Shown: positions 8,285 to 16,813, counted from the first letter of the stretch. The stretch is DNA of 24,815 nucleotides from Sphingobacteriaceae bacterium (GCA_023251695.1 JAHEYE010000032.1:1-24815); one strand, 5' to 3'. Translations and numbers: made by a program. Notes: generated from the sequence alone by a model not told the origin.

Positions 8285-9934
8285 GTGTTGATTAAACGTT
8301 ATAATTACATAGAGTTAATTTTTGCAATCTTCTTGTTTATTCAGACTAAGAGTCAAAATTCAGGAATGTGGCAGTGTGGCGGATCCGTTGATGACATTGC
8401 TTTTTCTGTCATACAGTCATCTGACAAAGGCTTTGTTATTGCAGGTCAAAGTAATTCGTTTGGTAACTTATTCGATTTTTATGTTTTAAAACTAGATTCA
8501 AATTTTAAGGTTGAATGGAAACGCAGCATTGGAGGAGCGTTTAATGATTGGGGAAATTCAGTAGTTCAAACTAGCGACGGGGGTTATCTGGTTGCAGGTA
8601 CAACGGTTGGTTATTCTGCGAACCCTGGCAGCGACAATGACTTTTATCTGGTAAAATTGAACCCAAATGGGACCATTCAATGGACTAAATCTTTCGCTTA
8701 TAATCCGTCAGGGAGTGCAGAAACTGGAAAATTCATTGTTAAGGCAAAAGATGGGAACTATCTTTTGGCAGGTAACATGTCGTATTTGGGTTCTACCAGA
8801 ATCATGATCATAAAAATTGATCCTTTAGGTAATGTATTATGGGCAGGTTTGCCCGGAGAGAGCTGGGCGATTAGCAATTCTGTGAAAAATATTTTTCCAA
8901 CATTTGATGGTGGATTTGCAGTTAATGGAATGGTCAGTACAGGATCTGTTGGTGAGATATATTTTCTTAAGATTAATAATGCAAATGCACTCCAATGGGG
9001 CTACAGGTTATCTGCTTTTACATCCGGTCCTTTAACTTATTATGATTATGAGGCAAATCATATGATTCAAACCAAGGATTCCGGATATGTCATGACTGGT
9101 AATTCCAGGAAAGGAACCAACTTCTTTGATCTTTATTTGTCGAAATTCGATAAATCTGGAAATAATCAATGGATACGACATCTTAAAAAAGAGCAAGCTA
9201 ACGACACTCTGGATTTTTCGATTGGTAATTGTGTTATTCAAACCAAAGATGGGGGTTATGCTGTTACAGGTTTTGTGCAGCAGGCTGCTAATTTTATGGA
9301 TTATGATGTTATTCTTGTCCGATATGATTCAGGTGGAAATATTGTATGGATTAAAATAATTGGAAACATCGGGCTGGCTGAAAAAGGAAATTATTTGTTG
9401 CAAACAGCAGACGGGGGATTTGTTATTGCAGGAGAAACTGAGTTTGGCGATAAAGATTTCCTCATCATTAAAACCGATTCGGCAGGAAATGTTTGTCAGA
9501 ATATAGCAAATTCCGGTAATTCGCATTTGAGTTTAAATAGTAATACCGGTTCGGTAAGTAGTTTTAGTACTTGTGTTACATTTAGTCTGACGGGTTTCAA
9601 TAGTGATACTCTCGGAACATTTTCAAATATTTGTGGTCCCATAGTTCTTACAACTGAATTTTTCGATAAAAATTCTTATAATTATTCTAATATTAAAGTA
9701 ATGCCTAATCCTTCAAGTAATAGTGTAAGAATTCAAGTACCAATTCAGTTAATTAATGAAACTTTCCGGTTTAAATTATATAATTCAAAAGGCTATGAAG
9801 TTTATGATGATGAAAAAATGGAGGAAAGTAAATCTATTGATATATCTCACCTGGCAGATGGATTATATTATTTCCATCTAATAACTAATTATGGCAAAGA
9901 TTACCCAGGAAAGTTTATTATTCATCATAATTAA
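8285..9934 (+). CDS. T9SS-exported protein with seven propeller-like repeats
   Basis: The frame is open from an ATG at 8210, inside the A2M gene, but that start puts about 25 extra residues in front of the signal peptide and precedes the promoter at 8248-8279. The GTG at 8285 (or TTG at 8288) gives 549 residues beginning with a clean signal peptide (IKRYNYIELIFAIFLFIQTKSQ). The body has seven copies of a ~50-residue unit of the form Q(T/S)xDGGYxxxG...DxxxxKxDxxGxxxW, for example VVQTSDGGYLVAG, VIQTKDGGYAVTG and LLQTADGGFVIAG. This fits a seven-bladed beta-propeller. The last ~80 residues are a type A T9SS C-terminal sorting domain: KVMPNPSSNSV, a K-L-Y-N-S-K-G strand, then DISHLADGLYYFHL and KFIIHH. 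It should cross the outer membrane and be surface-attached or released. Ligand unknown. It separates the A2M and pbpC genes. Confidence 0.9.
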   Translation: MLIKRYNYIELIFAIFLFIQTKSQNSGMWQCGGSVDDIAFSVIQSSDKGFVIAGQSNSFGNLFDFYVLKLDSNFKVEWKRSIGGAFNDWGNSVVQTSDGGYLVAGTTVGYSANPGSDNDFYLVKLNPNGTIQWTKSFAYNPSGSAETGKFIVKAKDGNYLLAGNMSYLGSTRIMIIKIDPLGNVLWAGLPGESWAISNSVKNIFPTFDGGFAVNGMVSTGSVGEIYFLKINNANALQWGYRLSAFTSGPLTYYDYEANHMIQTKDSGYVMTGNSRKGTNFFDLYLSKFDKSGNNQWIRHLKKEQANDTLDFSIGNCVIQTKDGGYAVTGFVQQAANFMDYDVILVRYDSGGNIVWIKIIGNIGLAEKGNYLLQTADGGFVIAGETEFGDKDFLIIKTDSAGNVCQNIANSGNSHLSLNSNTGSVSSFSTCVTFSLTGFNSDTLGTFSNICGPIVLTTEFFDKNSYNYSNIKVMPNPSSNSVRIQVPIQLINETFRFKLYNSKGYEVYDDEKMEESKSIDISHLADGLYYFHLITNYGKDYPGKFIIHHN

Positions 9935-10025
9935 GAGATTTAACTGGTAACGCGAATTCTTAAGATAATTCTTACCCAACAGGAAGAATGTTTTCGGCTT
10001 CTCTCGAACTAACATTGGTGATAAA

Positions 10026-12380
10026 ATGAAAAACTTTCTTTTCAAACACAAGATCAAACTCTCTGTTATTTTTCTGTTCGGTTTGATTTATTGGTGGTGG
10101 TTGCCATCAAAATTATTTGATAAGCCTTGCAGCACTGTTTTATTGGATGCGAATAATGAATTATTGTCGGCGCAAATTGCGAGTGACGGACAATGGCGGT
10201 ATCCGCAGAGTGATAGTATTCCTGCGAAGTTCGCGAATTGTATTACTTTGTTTGAGGATGAATATTTTTATCGGCATCCAGGCATTAATCCAATTTCTAT
10301 TTTTAAATCCATTAAACGAAATGTTAGTTCGGGAAAAGTAAAAAGCGGTGGTAGTACAATTACTATGCAGGTGGCGCGTATGATGCGTGGCAATCAAAGG
10401 AGAAGTTATTATCATAAAATTATTGAAATGCTTTTGGCAGTACGAATAGAATTGTCCTACAAAAAATCTTCTATACTAAATGCTTATACAAGTAATGCAC
10501 CTTTTGGAAGTAATGTGGTTGGTTTATCTGCTGCATCGTGGCGTTATTTTGGGAGAAGTGAATTTAAATTAAGTTGGGCTGAGAGTGCTTTGTTGGCTGT
10601 GCTCCCAAATTCGCCGTCTTTAATTTATCCCGGCAAAAATCACATTCGTCTTTTGAAAAAAAGAAATACGCTTCTGAAAAAATTGTGCGATAAAAAAATA
10701 ATTGATGAAGCCACTTACAAATTATCTTTAGAGGAACCTTTGCCTGATAAACCTTATCCCGTTCCGCAATTAGCAAATCATTTATTAAATCGTTGTATTA
10801 ATGAGAAAGGTGGTTCTCAGATTTTTAAATCTACAATTGTAAAAAGTCTGCAAATACAAGCAGCGGAGCAATTAAATAAACACAGTAAAAATTTATCTTC
10901 CAATCAAATTCATAACGCTTGTGTTTTGGTAACTGAAACCGAAACGGGAAATGTTCTCGCGTATATCGGTAATTCATATTCTGAAAAAAATGAGCACGAA
11001 AATTATGTGGATGTAATTAATGCGCCAAGAAGTACGGGGAGTATCTTAAAACCATTTCTGTATGCTTTTATGTTGAATGAAAACAAAATTCTGCCTGCAT
11101 CTTTATTGGAAGATGTACCAACGCAAATTGGTTCTTACGGACCAAAAAACTTTAATCTGACTTATGATGGATTGGTTCCAGCGAATCAAGCCATAGCCCG
11201 GTCTCTAAATGTTCCCGCAGTTAAAATGTTGTTAGAGTATGGAACTCCTAAATTTCATTACCGTTTAAAACAAATCGGTTTCAAAAATTTTAATAAACCC
11301 ACTGCGCATTATGGTTTATCTCTGATCTTAGGTGGAGGAGAGGCAACGCTTTGGGATATTGCTTCGGCGTATTCGTCAATGGGAAGAAGTTTATTATCGT
11401 ATTCCAATGCAAGAAATAAATATGCGCCAAACAATTACCATTCATTAATTTATTTACAGAATGAGGTATTCGCCAAAAAAACAGCAACACAAAAAGAAGA
11501 TATTTTAAAAGCATCGAGTATTTGGTACACCTTTAATGCAATGACGGAATTAATTCGTCCACAAGATTACGTTGGCTGGATGCAGTTTTTATCACGCACC
11601 AAAATAGCCTGGAAAACTGGAACGAGTTACGGATTCAGAGATGCATGGGCTGTCGGCTTAAATGCAAAATATACAGTCGCTGTTTGGGTTGGAAATGCAG
11701 ACGGAGAAGGTCGTCCTGAATTAACCGGAACAGGAGCTGCAGCACCATTAATGTTTTCTGTTTTTAATTTATTGAGTGAAAAAAAATGGTTTTCAAAACC
11801 AACTTCCGATTTAGTTCAATTAAAAGTTTGTAAAGCCAGCGGCTATAAAGCTTCTGAAATTTGTCCGGATGTCGCGGTGCAATTAATGCCAAACGGAAGT
11901 GGAAAAACACTAACGTGTCCGTACCACAAAATGATTCATTTAGATGAAACAGGAAAATACCGAGTAAACAGCAATTGTTATTCGGTAAACAAAATGAAAC
12001 ACGTGCCTTGGTTTGTTGTTTCACCAATACAGGAATATTTTTACAAGCAGCATAATTTGTTTTATAAAGCCTTGCCTGATTATTTGCCTGAATGCGCAAG
12101 TGAATTAAATATCCATCAATTAGAAATTATTTATCCAAGAGAAGCCTTTAAAATCTATGTTCCTGTAACAGAGAAAGGCGAGAAGGGAACCTGCATCCTA
12201 AAAGCAACACACAAAAACACAAACGCAATTCTGTTCTGGCAATTGGATGATGTGTTTGTCGGCACCACACAAAAATTCCATCAGATCTCCGTTTTACCCG
12301 ATGTAGGAAAACATATTTTAAGTATTACGGATAGTGAAGGGGAAACTACGCAGGTGAAGTTTGAGGTTATTGGGAAATAA
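10026..12380 (+). CDS. pbpC: Bifunctional penicillin-binding protein 1C (transglycosylase/transpeptidase)
   Basis: A 784-residue class A PBP. After an N-terminal membrane anchor (about 10-26) the GT51 glycosyltransferase domain shows E77-D-E-Y-F-Y-R-H84-P-G, GGSTITMQ (108-115), SNAPFGSNVVGL and ESALLAVLPNSPS. The transpeptidase domain has the catalytic S339-I-L-K342 in RSTGSILKPF, S393-L-N395, and K530-T-G-T533. A C-terminal domain with CPYHKMIHLDE and a final beta-sandwich matches the BiPBP_C region typical of PbpC and separates it from PBP1A/1B. It polymerises and cross-links peptidoglycan in the periplasm, and partners genetically with bacterial A2M in many genomes. A 91-nt gap follows the T9SS gene, with no clear own promoter, so transcription with the upstream gene is possible. 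Confidence 0.95.
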   Translation: MKNFLFKHKIKLSVIFLFGLIYWWWLPSKLFDKPCSTVLLDANNELLSAQIASDGQWRYPQSDSIPAKFANCITLFEDEYFYRHPGINPISIFKSIKRNVSSGKVKSGGSTITMQVARMMRGNQRRSYYHKIIEMLLAVRIELSYKKSSILNAYTSNAPFGSNVVGLSAASWRYFGRSEFKLSWAESALLAVLPNSPSLIYPGKNHIRLLKKRNTLLKKLCDKKIIDEATYKLSLEEPLPDKPYPVPQLANHLLNRCINEKGGSQIFKSTIVKSLQIQAAEQLNKHSKNLSSNQIHNACVLVTETETGNVLAYIGNSYSEKNEHENYVDVINAPRSTGSILKPFLYAFMLNENKILPASLLEDVPTQIGSYGPKNFNLTYDGLVPANQAIARSLNVPAVKMLLEYGTPKFHYRLKQIGFKNFNKPTAHYGLSLILGGGEATLWDIASAYSSMGRSLLSYSNARNKYAPNNYHSLIYLQNEVFAKKTATQKEDILKASSIWYTFNAMTELIRPQDYVGWMQFLSRTKIAWKTGTSYGFRDAWAVGLNAKYTVAVWVGNADGEGRPELTGTGAAAPLMFSVFNLLSEKKWFSKPTSDLVQLKVCKASGYKASEICPDVAVQLMPNGSGKTLTCPYHKMIHLDETGKYRVNSNCYSVNKMKHVPWFVVSPIQEYFYKQHNLFYKALPDYLPECASELNIHQLEIIYPREAFKIYVPVTEKGEKGTCILKATHKNTNAILFWQLDDVFVGTTQKFHQISVLPDVGKHILSITDSEGETTQVKFEVIGK

Positions 12381-12426
12381 TTTTCGTGTGAGTTAGCTGT
12401 GAAGTAAAATCAGATCGCCTCTTTTT

Positions 12427-12805
12427 TTAATCTTCTGTCACTTTTTGGCGCTCCAAAAAGTAACCAAAAAGAGCTTGATTCCTGAAGGTGATTTTTGCGC
12501 AAGAGGCAGGCGCAAAACCGTGGATTAAATTACCCCACATGCGCAAGGCTAACCCTTCGGTAATTTAACCACTATCACTGACAGGAATCAAAATTCTCCG
12601 TTAATCATAAACTTTCTATTAATCCTTGATTACAGTAATTTTTTGTGTTCTTCTTTGATAGAGCTCCTCTACAAAATTCTGCTTAAAAAAAAGACGTGCG
12701 GCTGCGTGAAAATCCGTGCTAGGCGGGGAGGAATGCGCGGGGAATCGGATTTTCTTGATTTTTTTGGTTACTTTTTTCATCAAGGAAAAAAGTGACAAGG
12801 ATTAA
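12427..12805. repeat. ~380-bp non-coding element with long terminal inverted repeats and nested hairpins
   Basis: The left end (12427-12470) and right end (12761-12805) are imperfect inverted repeats, including GTCACTTTTT...AAAAAGTAACCAAAAA on the left and its complement on the right. Each end also holds its own small hairpin (TTTTTGG..CCAAAAA; TTTTTT..AAAAAA). Inside are TTGATTCCTG (12475-12484) pairing CAGGAATCAA (12582-12591). Enclosed by these are TTTTGCGC/GCGCAAAA (12493-12500/12510-12517) and GTGGATTAAATTACC (12520-12534) pairing GGTAATTTAACCAC (12559-12572) with one bulge. On the right, GAAAATCCG (12708-12716) pairs CGGATTTTC (12746-12754). No ORF or transposase is present. It fills most of the 514-bp space between convergent pbpC and the 12895 gene. 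It could be a MITE-like mobile repeat or a structured RNA or terminator region. Confidence 0.65.
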
Positions 12806-12894
12806 AGGATGAAGAATGTTTTTTTTGCGACATCAAGCCTAATAGAACAAGTTTCGGCAAGTGGTAGTTTGCTCTCCTTAGAAAGAATAAAGAT

Positions 12895-13194
12895 TTAATT
12901 CATAATCAACTCCGGCAAACCATGCGGAGCAGCATCATAAAAAGCTAATTCGTGAATTTTAGTTTTCACATCTTTAATAATCGGAAAGCCGCTTAAAATA
13001 TCCATCACTTCTTTTTCATCTTTGGCGTCGATGAAAGCCCAAACATTATGACGTTCCATATCCAACGAATAAGAGCGGATAATATTTTTGTCCATCAATT
13101 CATTTATCAGATTACGGTGCTTTGGTATAAGCGCCATGAATCTTGGTGTAAAAATTTCGGGCAATGATAAGTGTACTAAATAGGTATTTTTCAT
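12895..13194 (-). CDS. Small YciI / muconolactone-isomerase-like protein
   Basis: The preferred start is the ATG at 13194, giving 99 residues (MKNTYLVHLSLPEIFTP...). The frame stays open 24 codons further up to 13266, but that part is low-quality sequence overlapping a probable terminator of the upstream gene. The pattern beta-strand YLVHLSLP, helix RFMALIPKHRNLINELMDK, strand IIRSYSLD, strand VWAFIDAKDEKEVMDILSGFP and strand IHELAFYDA fits the ferredoxin-like dimeric alpha-beta barrel of the YciI/muconolactone isomerase superfamily. In Bacteroidota such proteins are common single-domain genes of unknown substrate. No catalytic residues can be assigned. It converges with pbpC across the 380-bp repeat element. 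Confidence 0.75.
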   Translation of the reverse strand: MKNTYLVHLSLPEIFTPRFMALIPKHRNLINELMDKNIIRSYSLDMERHNVWAFIDAKDEKEVMDILSGFPIIKDVKTKIHELAFYDAAPHGLPELIMN

Positions 13195-13232
13195 AAGTTC
13201 AATTAAACGTAAACAACAGCGCAAATATCCGT

Positions 13233-13271
13233 AAAAACCTGTTTTTTTTGATGTTAAAATAGACAAACAGG
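13233..13271 (-). terminator. Probable intrinsic terminator of the beta-helix lipoprotein gene
   Basis: On the minus strand, 14 nt after the TAG stop, CCTGTTT and AAACAGG form a 7-bp stem (forward 13265-13271 and 13238-13244) with a ~20-nt loop, followed by TTTTT (forward 13233-13237). The loop is long for a strong terminator. Confidence 0.4.
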
Positions 13272-13284
13272 CCTTATTTGTAGT

Positions 13285-14763
13285 CTATTTCTCGTAAGCG
13301 CCGGCATCAGGATTGCCATCTCCCGGCGAGCGGCTTTTTATTCCGGTAATATCCATAGGAAAAAGCACCGCATCAGCTACAGTGTTGGGATTATTGGGAA
13401 GATTTTGGGCACTTGAGCCATTACCTAAATCAAACCGGTAAATGGCAGGGTCGTTAAAGGCAGTCGCCATACCGTTAAAGTTGCAATTAATGAAAACAGT
13501 TGGATTACTGCTCAAATTGGAAGTTGTTCTGATGAAACAATTCGAGAATTTATCTTTTGGTGTAAATGTTGCTGTATTTATAACATCCAATTCCAATTCA
13601 CTGGCTGTATTTCCATCAATAATACAATTACCGAAATAACAGGTGTCCATAGGAATTTGTTGCGTTCCTGCGTGATTATCCACATGCACGCAAGGTGTAG
13701 ATCTCGAATCTTTTGTCCAGAAATTCGCAAAAGTACAATGGATAAATGTTGCGTTACCGCCGGCAACCATCGCCAGACAATATTCCTTACAATTCGAAAA
13801 AACATTATTGCCTCCGTAAACATTGAAAGCGAGATTGTACATGCCCCATTTTTTCATGTTCTGAATTTTTGTATTCGTTATTTTTAAACGACGCGGTTCG
13901 CTGAAGTTTCCAAATAGTAATTCAGTCTGCACACCAATAAAACCATTTTTAATGATGGCGTAATTGATAGAATTATTTATGCTTCCTTCATTAATCCATA
14001 TTCTGTCCCATTGTCCCGGCTCATCCTGCATAAACGGTTCTAATCTGTCGCCCTGAAAAATAACTTCATTGCCGGAAGTTCCGTTGACTTTTAAAGTTCC
14101 GTAACGGTAAACCCATAATCCGGCGTTCTGATGAAAATGAACTTTTACGCCCGGGTCAATAATTAAAGTCTGACTCGAATCCACAACCAGCCATCCGTAG
14201 ATCACATGCGGTTTATCATTGGGCCAGGTAACAGTGGTATTTGTTCCCGGTGCAATTAATGTATAAGGCAGATAACCACCATTCACAAATTTAATAGCGT
14301 TGGTTGGTTTGTGATAATAGGCGTCTTGTCCCCAGGCCTCAAGATGTACGGTTTGCGTATTTCCGTTTACTACAAAATTAATAGCGTCACTAATAACAAG
14401 AGGACTATTTGAAGAATTGGGATTGACATAAACTTGAATAAATATAAAAAGACTGTCGTGTCCCGCGATTTCAATATCTGTAAACGAACGTCCGGGCGTT
14501 CCATCTACATTAAGGAAGAAAGGAGAAGAAGAGCCGCCTTGAACATCAATGGATGAAATATTTATTCTTTCGGTATGGTTATTAATCACCCTGATTTGAC
14601 GGGTAGTGGAACCTGCCTGCGTAAAAACGGTATCAAACATAACCGAATCAGCCGAAAAATCCACTTTCGCAGAGGAATCGGTAAGGAGTTTGTTTTTTTT
14701 ACAGGAGCTTAAGCCAAGTACTAAAACCAGTAAAACGGAGCTTAAGAAAATTAAATTTTTCAC
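13285..14763 (-). CDS. Lipoprotein with right-handed beta-helix repeats
   Basis: From a GTG at 14763 the protein has 492 residues and starts with a textbook lipoprotein signal, MKNLIFLSSVLLVLVLGLSS followed by C21 and KKNK. The frame can be extended to a TTG at 14781, but that codon lies beside a -7 box (14769-14776), so GTG is preferred. The N-terminal ~130 residues form an immunoglobulin-like domain with TVFTQAGSTTRQIRVINNH, typical of proteins in which a beta-sandwich precedes a beta-helix. The middle has parallel beta-helix features (GWLVVDSSQTLIIDPGVKVHFHQNAGLWVYRYGTLKV in separate rungs, then short N/F/C-rich turns such as SNCKEYC and FINCNFNG). It ends with the DAGAYEK motif common at the end of such proteins. 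Likely an outer-membrane lipoprotein facing periplasm or surface. No enzymatic residues were recognised. Confidence 0.85.
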   Translation of the reverse strand: MKNLIFLSSVLLVLVLGLSSCKKNKLLTDSSAKVDFSADSVMFDTVFTQAGSTTRQIRVINNHTERINISSIDVQGGSSSPFFLNVDGTPGRSFTDIEIAGHDSLFIFIQVYVNPNSSNSPLVISDAINFVVNGNTQTVHLEAWGQDAYYHKPTNAIKFVNGGYLPYTLIAPGTNTTVTWPNDKPHVIYGWLVVDSSQTLIIDPGVKVHFHQNAGLWVYRYGTLKVNGTSGNEVIFQGDRLEPFMQDEPGQWDRIWINEGSINNSINYAIIKNGFIGVQTELLFGNFSEPRRLKITNTKIQNMKKWGMYNLAFNVYGGNNVFSNCKEYCLAMVAGGNATFIHCTFANFWTKDSRSTPCVHVDNHAGTQQIPMDTCYFGNCIIDGNTASELELDVINTATFTPKDKFSNCFIRTTSNLSSNPTVFINCNFNGMATAFNDPAIYRFDLGNGSSAQNLPNNPNTVADAVLFPMDITGIKSRSPGDGNPDAGAYEK

Positions 14764-14768
14764 CAGAC

Positions 14769-14776
14769 CAAATTTA
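14769..14776 (-). promoter_or_regulatory. Promoter -7 box for the beta-helix lipoprotein
   Basis: TAAATTTG on the minus strand is an exact TAnnTTTG match ending 5 nt before the GTG at 14763, implying a leaderless transcript. The -33 position reads TTA rather than TTG, so the upstream element is weak. Confidence 0.45.
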
Positions 14777-14811
14777 AACAATATAACGTAAAAATTAAGG
14801 CTTTATTGCAT

Positions 14812-14819
14812 TATATTTG
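14812..14819 (+). promoter_or_regulatory. Promoter -7 box for the GT-C glycosyltransferase
   Basis: TATATTTG is an exact TAnnTTTG match 11 nt before the ATG at 14831. It shares the short divergent region with the opposing lipoprotein promoter. No TTG is found at -33. Confidence 0.45.
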
Positions 14820-14830
14820 AGGAACAGATC

Positions 14831-16735
14831 ATGCTAAAATTCATTAAGGAAAACAAGGAATTTACCCTACTATTTTTACTTGCAGTCATTCTGCGGTTTC
14901 TGCCTGCTTTCCGTTATCAATACAGTTATGATGAACTCTGCGGTTTGCGTAATTCGATCTACGCCAACTGGCACGATTTAATTAGTTATGGTGTAAAATT
15001 GGATACACATCCGATTTTGGTTCAATTAATCATTAATGTTACGGTAAGTATTTTTGGCTACACCGAATTTTGGGTGAAGCTTCCGTTTTTGTTGTTTAGT
15101 CTGGCCGCCATAATTTACGCTTATTTGTTTTCACTGAAATGGTATGGAAAAACTGCCGCTTTAATTACCGCAAGCATATTTTCGTTCTCTTATATTTTTT
15201 TATTTTATGCTCCATTGGCCAGAATGTATTCTGGGGGTTTGTTTTTTAGTACGGCTTTAACGTATTATTTATTTGAGATCTGTTTCTCGGAAACAAAGAA
15301 GACAAAGCATTACGTTTTATTTCTTCTTTTTATTTTATTGTGCGCTTTAAATAATCATTTAAGCTGCTTGTACGCGTTTACCTGCGCTGCGGCGGGATTA
15401 TTTTTTCAGAATAAAACTACGGTTTTAAAATACCTGGGCGCTTGTGTTGTGGCTGTAGTATTATATCTCCCGCATTTGAACATTACCATGTGGCAATTTG
15501 CACAAGGGGGTATTGGTCACGGACAAGATGGTTGGCTCGCAGCACCCGATGAATGGGTTTTATTTGGATTTTTGAAGACGCTCTTTGGAACCGGAAAAGT
15601 ATGGATGATGTTTTTATTGTTAGTTGGAATTGCATTTGCCTTGACGAAAGAATTTAGCGTCAATAAAAAAACAATCGTTTTGCTGATTTTATTTTTCGTG
15701 AATTATTTTATCATTCATGCGTACTCTGTTTACAAGGCGCCCATATTTCAATATTCAGTTATGTTATTTTCTGCCCCATGTTTTATTTGGGCAGCAACCG
15801 GGGTTATTAAATTGAAATCTAAATGGCCGGCTGTGGCAGTGATAATAGTAAGTTTGGTCTTAATTTATCAGTCCGTTGTTGGAAAGCACTTTTTTTCCAA
15901 TGCAGCTTTGAACCAAAATGGTTTTCAGAGTGCTAAATATGTTCAGCTCGAAGAAAAACATGGAGCCGGAAAGGTGGAATCTTATTACATGGCTTCACAA
16001 CGCTTTTTCGTTATCAATTATGAATTAAAGTACAAAAAGAAATTTAATTATTTTATTGGCGAAGATTTTCAGGATATTTCTTCCTTCAAAAAGCAATTAA
16101 TGAATTCGAAGGCAGAGTATATTTTGCTAGGAGAGCCCACGCATATGCAACTGGAAATCGCCATGGAATTTTTTCCGAATGTTTGGAATATGTATCAGGG
16201 ATTGAATGTGAATTGTTACTTGCTGAGTAAGAATTCTGGAAGAACGCACAGGTATGATGAGCCTTTCATCGATCGTATAAACAAGAAGGTTTTCAAACAA
16301 TTTGAATTAAACTTTACTAAAGAAAAACTCAATGGTGATTGGTACACAGTAGATTCTTTAAATGAATTTTGTTATTCGGCAAAAGTTGAATTGAAAAAGT
16401 TGGGTTTAAAGGAAGGAAATGTAATTTTAGCTAAAGTTAAATTAAAAAGCGGCGAACAATTAAATGATGTCGGTTTTAACTATAGTGTAACCAACGCAAA
16501 AGATTCTACTTTGTTTTTTGGCGGACCGGATATTGGACAATTTTACACGACTGATTCAAGTGGTTATTATGCTTACTCTGAAATTTTTATAGGTTCCGAC
16601 ATTAAAAACTGGGTAAATCAGGATTCAAAAATTACTTTTTTCATTTGGAACAGAAGCAAAAAGAAATTCTCACTCAGTGATTTCGGAATAAAAACCGTCG
16701 ATTACTGGCCGGCAAGATGGAGCTGGTGGGAGTAG
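14831..16735 (+). CDS. GT-C family glycosyltransferase (GT39/ArnT-like) with C-terminal beta domain
   Basis: A 634-residue integral membrane protein. The first ~360 residues contain about ten hydrophobic segments. The first periplasmic loop carries the GT-C acidic pair D34-E35 (YSYDELCGL), followed by D58-T-H60-P (KLDTHPILVQL), corresponding to the DxHPP-type motif of dolichyl/polyprenyl-phosphate-dependent transferases. FFYAPLARMYS-like sequence follows in the next helices. The C-terminal ~170 residues (from about NFTKEKLNGDWYT) are soluble and beta-rich, ending in WPARWSWWE. Such enzymes move a sugar from a polyprenyl-phosphate carrier to a lipid or protein acceptor on the periplasmic side. 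Donor and acceptor cannot be read from the sequence. A T9SS-exported protein and an LpxR homologue elsewhere in the window are possible envelope contexts, but there is no direct link. Confidence 0.85.
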   Translation: MLKFIKENKEFTLLFLLAVILRFLPAFRYQYSYDELCGLRNSIYANWHDLISYGVKLDTHPILVQLIINVTVSIFGYTEFWVKLPFLLFSLAAIIYAYLFSLKWYGKTAALITASIFSFSYIFLFYAPLARMYSGGLFFSTALTYYLFEICFSETKKTKHYVLFLLFILLCALNNHLSCLYAFTCAAAGLFFQNKTTVLKYLGACVVAVVLYLPHLNITMWQFAQGGIGHGQDGWLAAPDEWVLFGFLKTLFGTGKVWMMFLLLVGIAFALTKEFSVNKKTIVLLILFFVNYFIIHAYSVYKAPIFQYSVMLFSAPCFIWAATGVIKLKSKWPAVAVIIVSLVLIYQSVVGKHFFSNAALNQNGFQSAKYVQLEEKHGAGKVESYYMASQRFFVINYELKYKKKFNYFIGEDFQDISSFKKQLMNSKAEYILLGEPTHMQLEIAMEFFPNVWNMYQGLNVNCYLLSKNSGRTHRYDEPFIDRINKKVFKQFELNFTKEKLNGDWYTVDSLNEFCYSAKVELKKLGLKEGNVILAKVKLKSGEQLNDVGFNYSVTNAKDSTLFFGGPDIGQFYTTDSSGYYAYSEIFIGSDIKNWVNQDSKITFFIWNRSKKKFSLSDFGIKTVDYWPARWSWWE

Positions 16736-16738
16736 GAT

Positions 16739-16813
16739 AGTTTGGAGTATTGAGTTCGGAGTCCGGAGAAAACAAGTAAACTCCTCCCAACTCCGAACTC
16801 TCAACTCCGAACT
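16739..16813. terminator. Long imperfect hairpin between convergent genes, likely bidirectional terminator
   Basis: Arms 16739-16762 and 16790-16813 are imperfect inverted repeats containing the perfect 11-bp pair GAGTTCGGAGT / ACTCCGAACTC, with an inner GGAG/CTCC pair. The hairpin begins 3 nt after the glycosyltransferase stop and its right arm overlaps the stop codon of the degP gene by two bases. There is no U-tract. The arm sequence belongs to a GAGTTCGGAGT-type repeat and shares 17 identical bases with the cytochrome gene at 22339-22355. Confidence 0.55.

Noticed and set aside
11764..12099. 111-codon minus-strand frame opposite pbpC
   Set aside because: It lies entirely within the clearly coding PbpC C-terminal region, with no plausible product, promoter or family.
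12427..12805. Insertion sequence
   Set aside because: Terminal inverted repeats are present but there is no transposase frame, even a broken one, so it is recorded as a non-coding repeat element.
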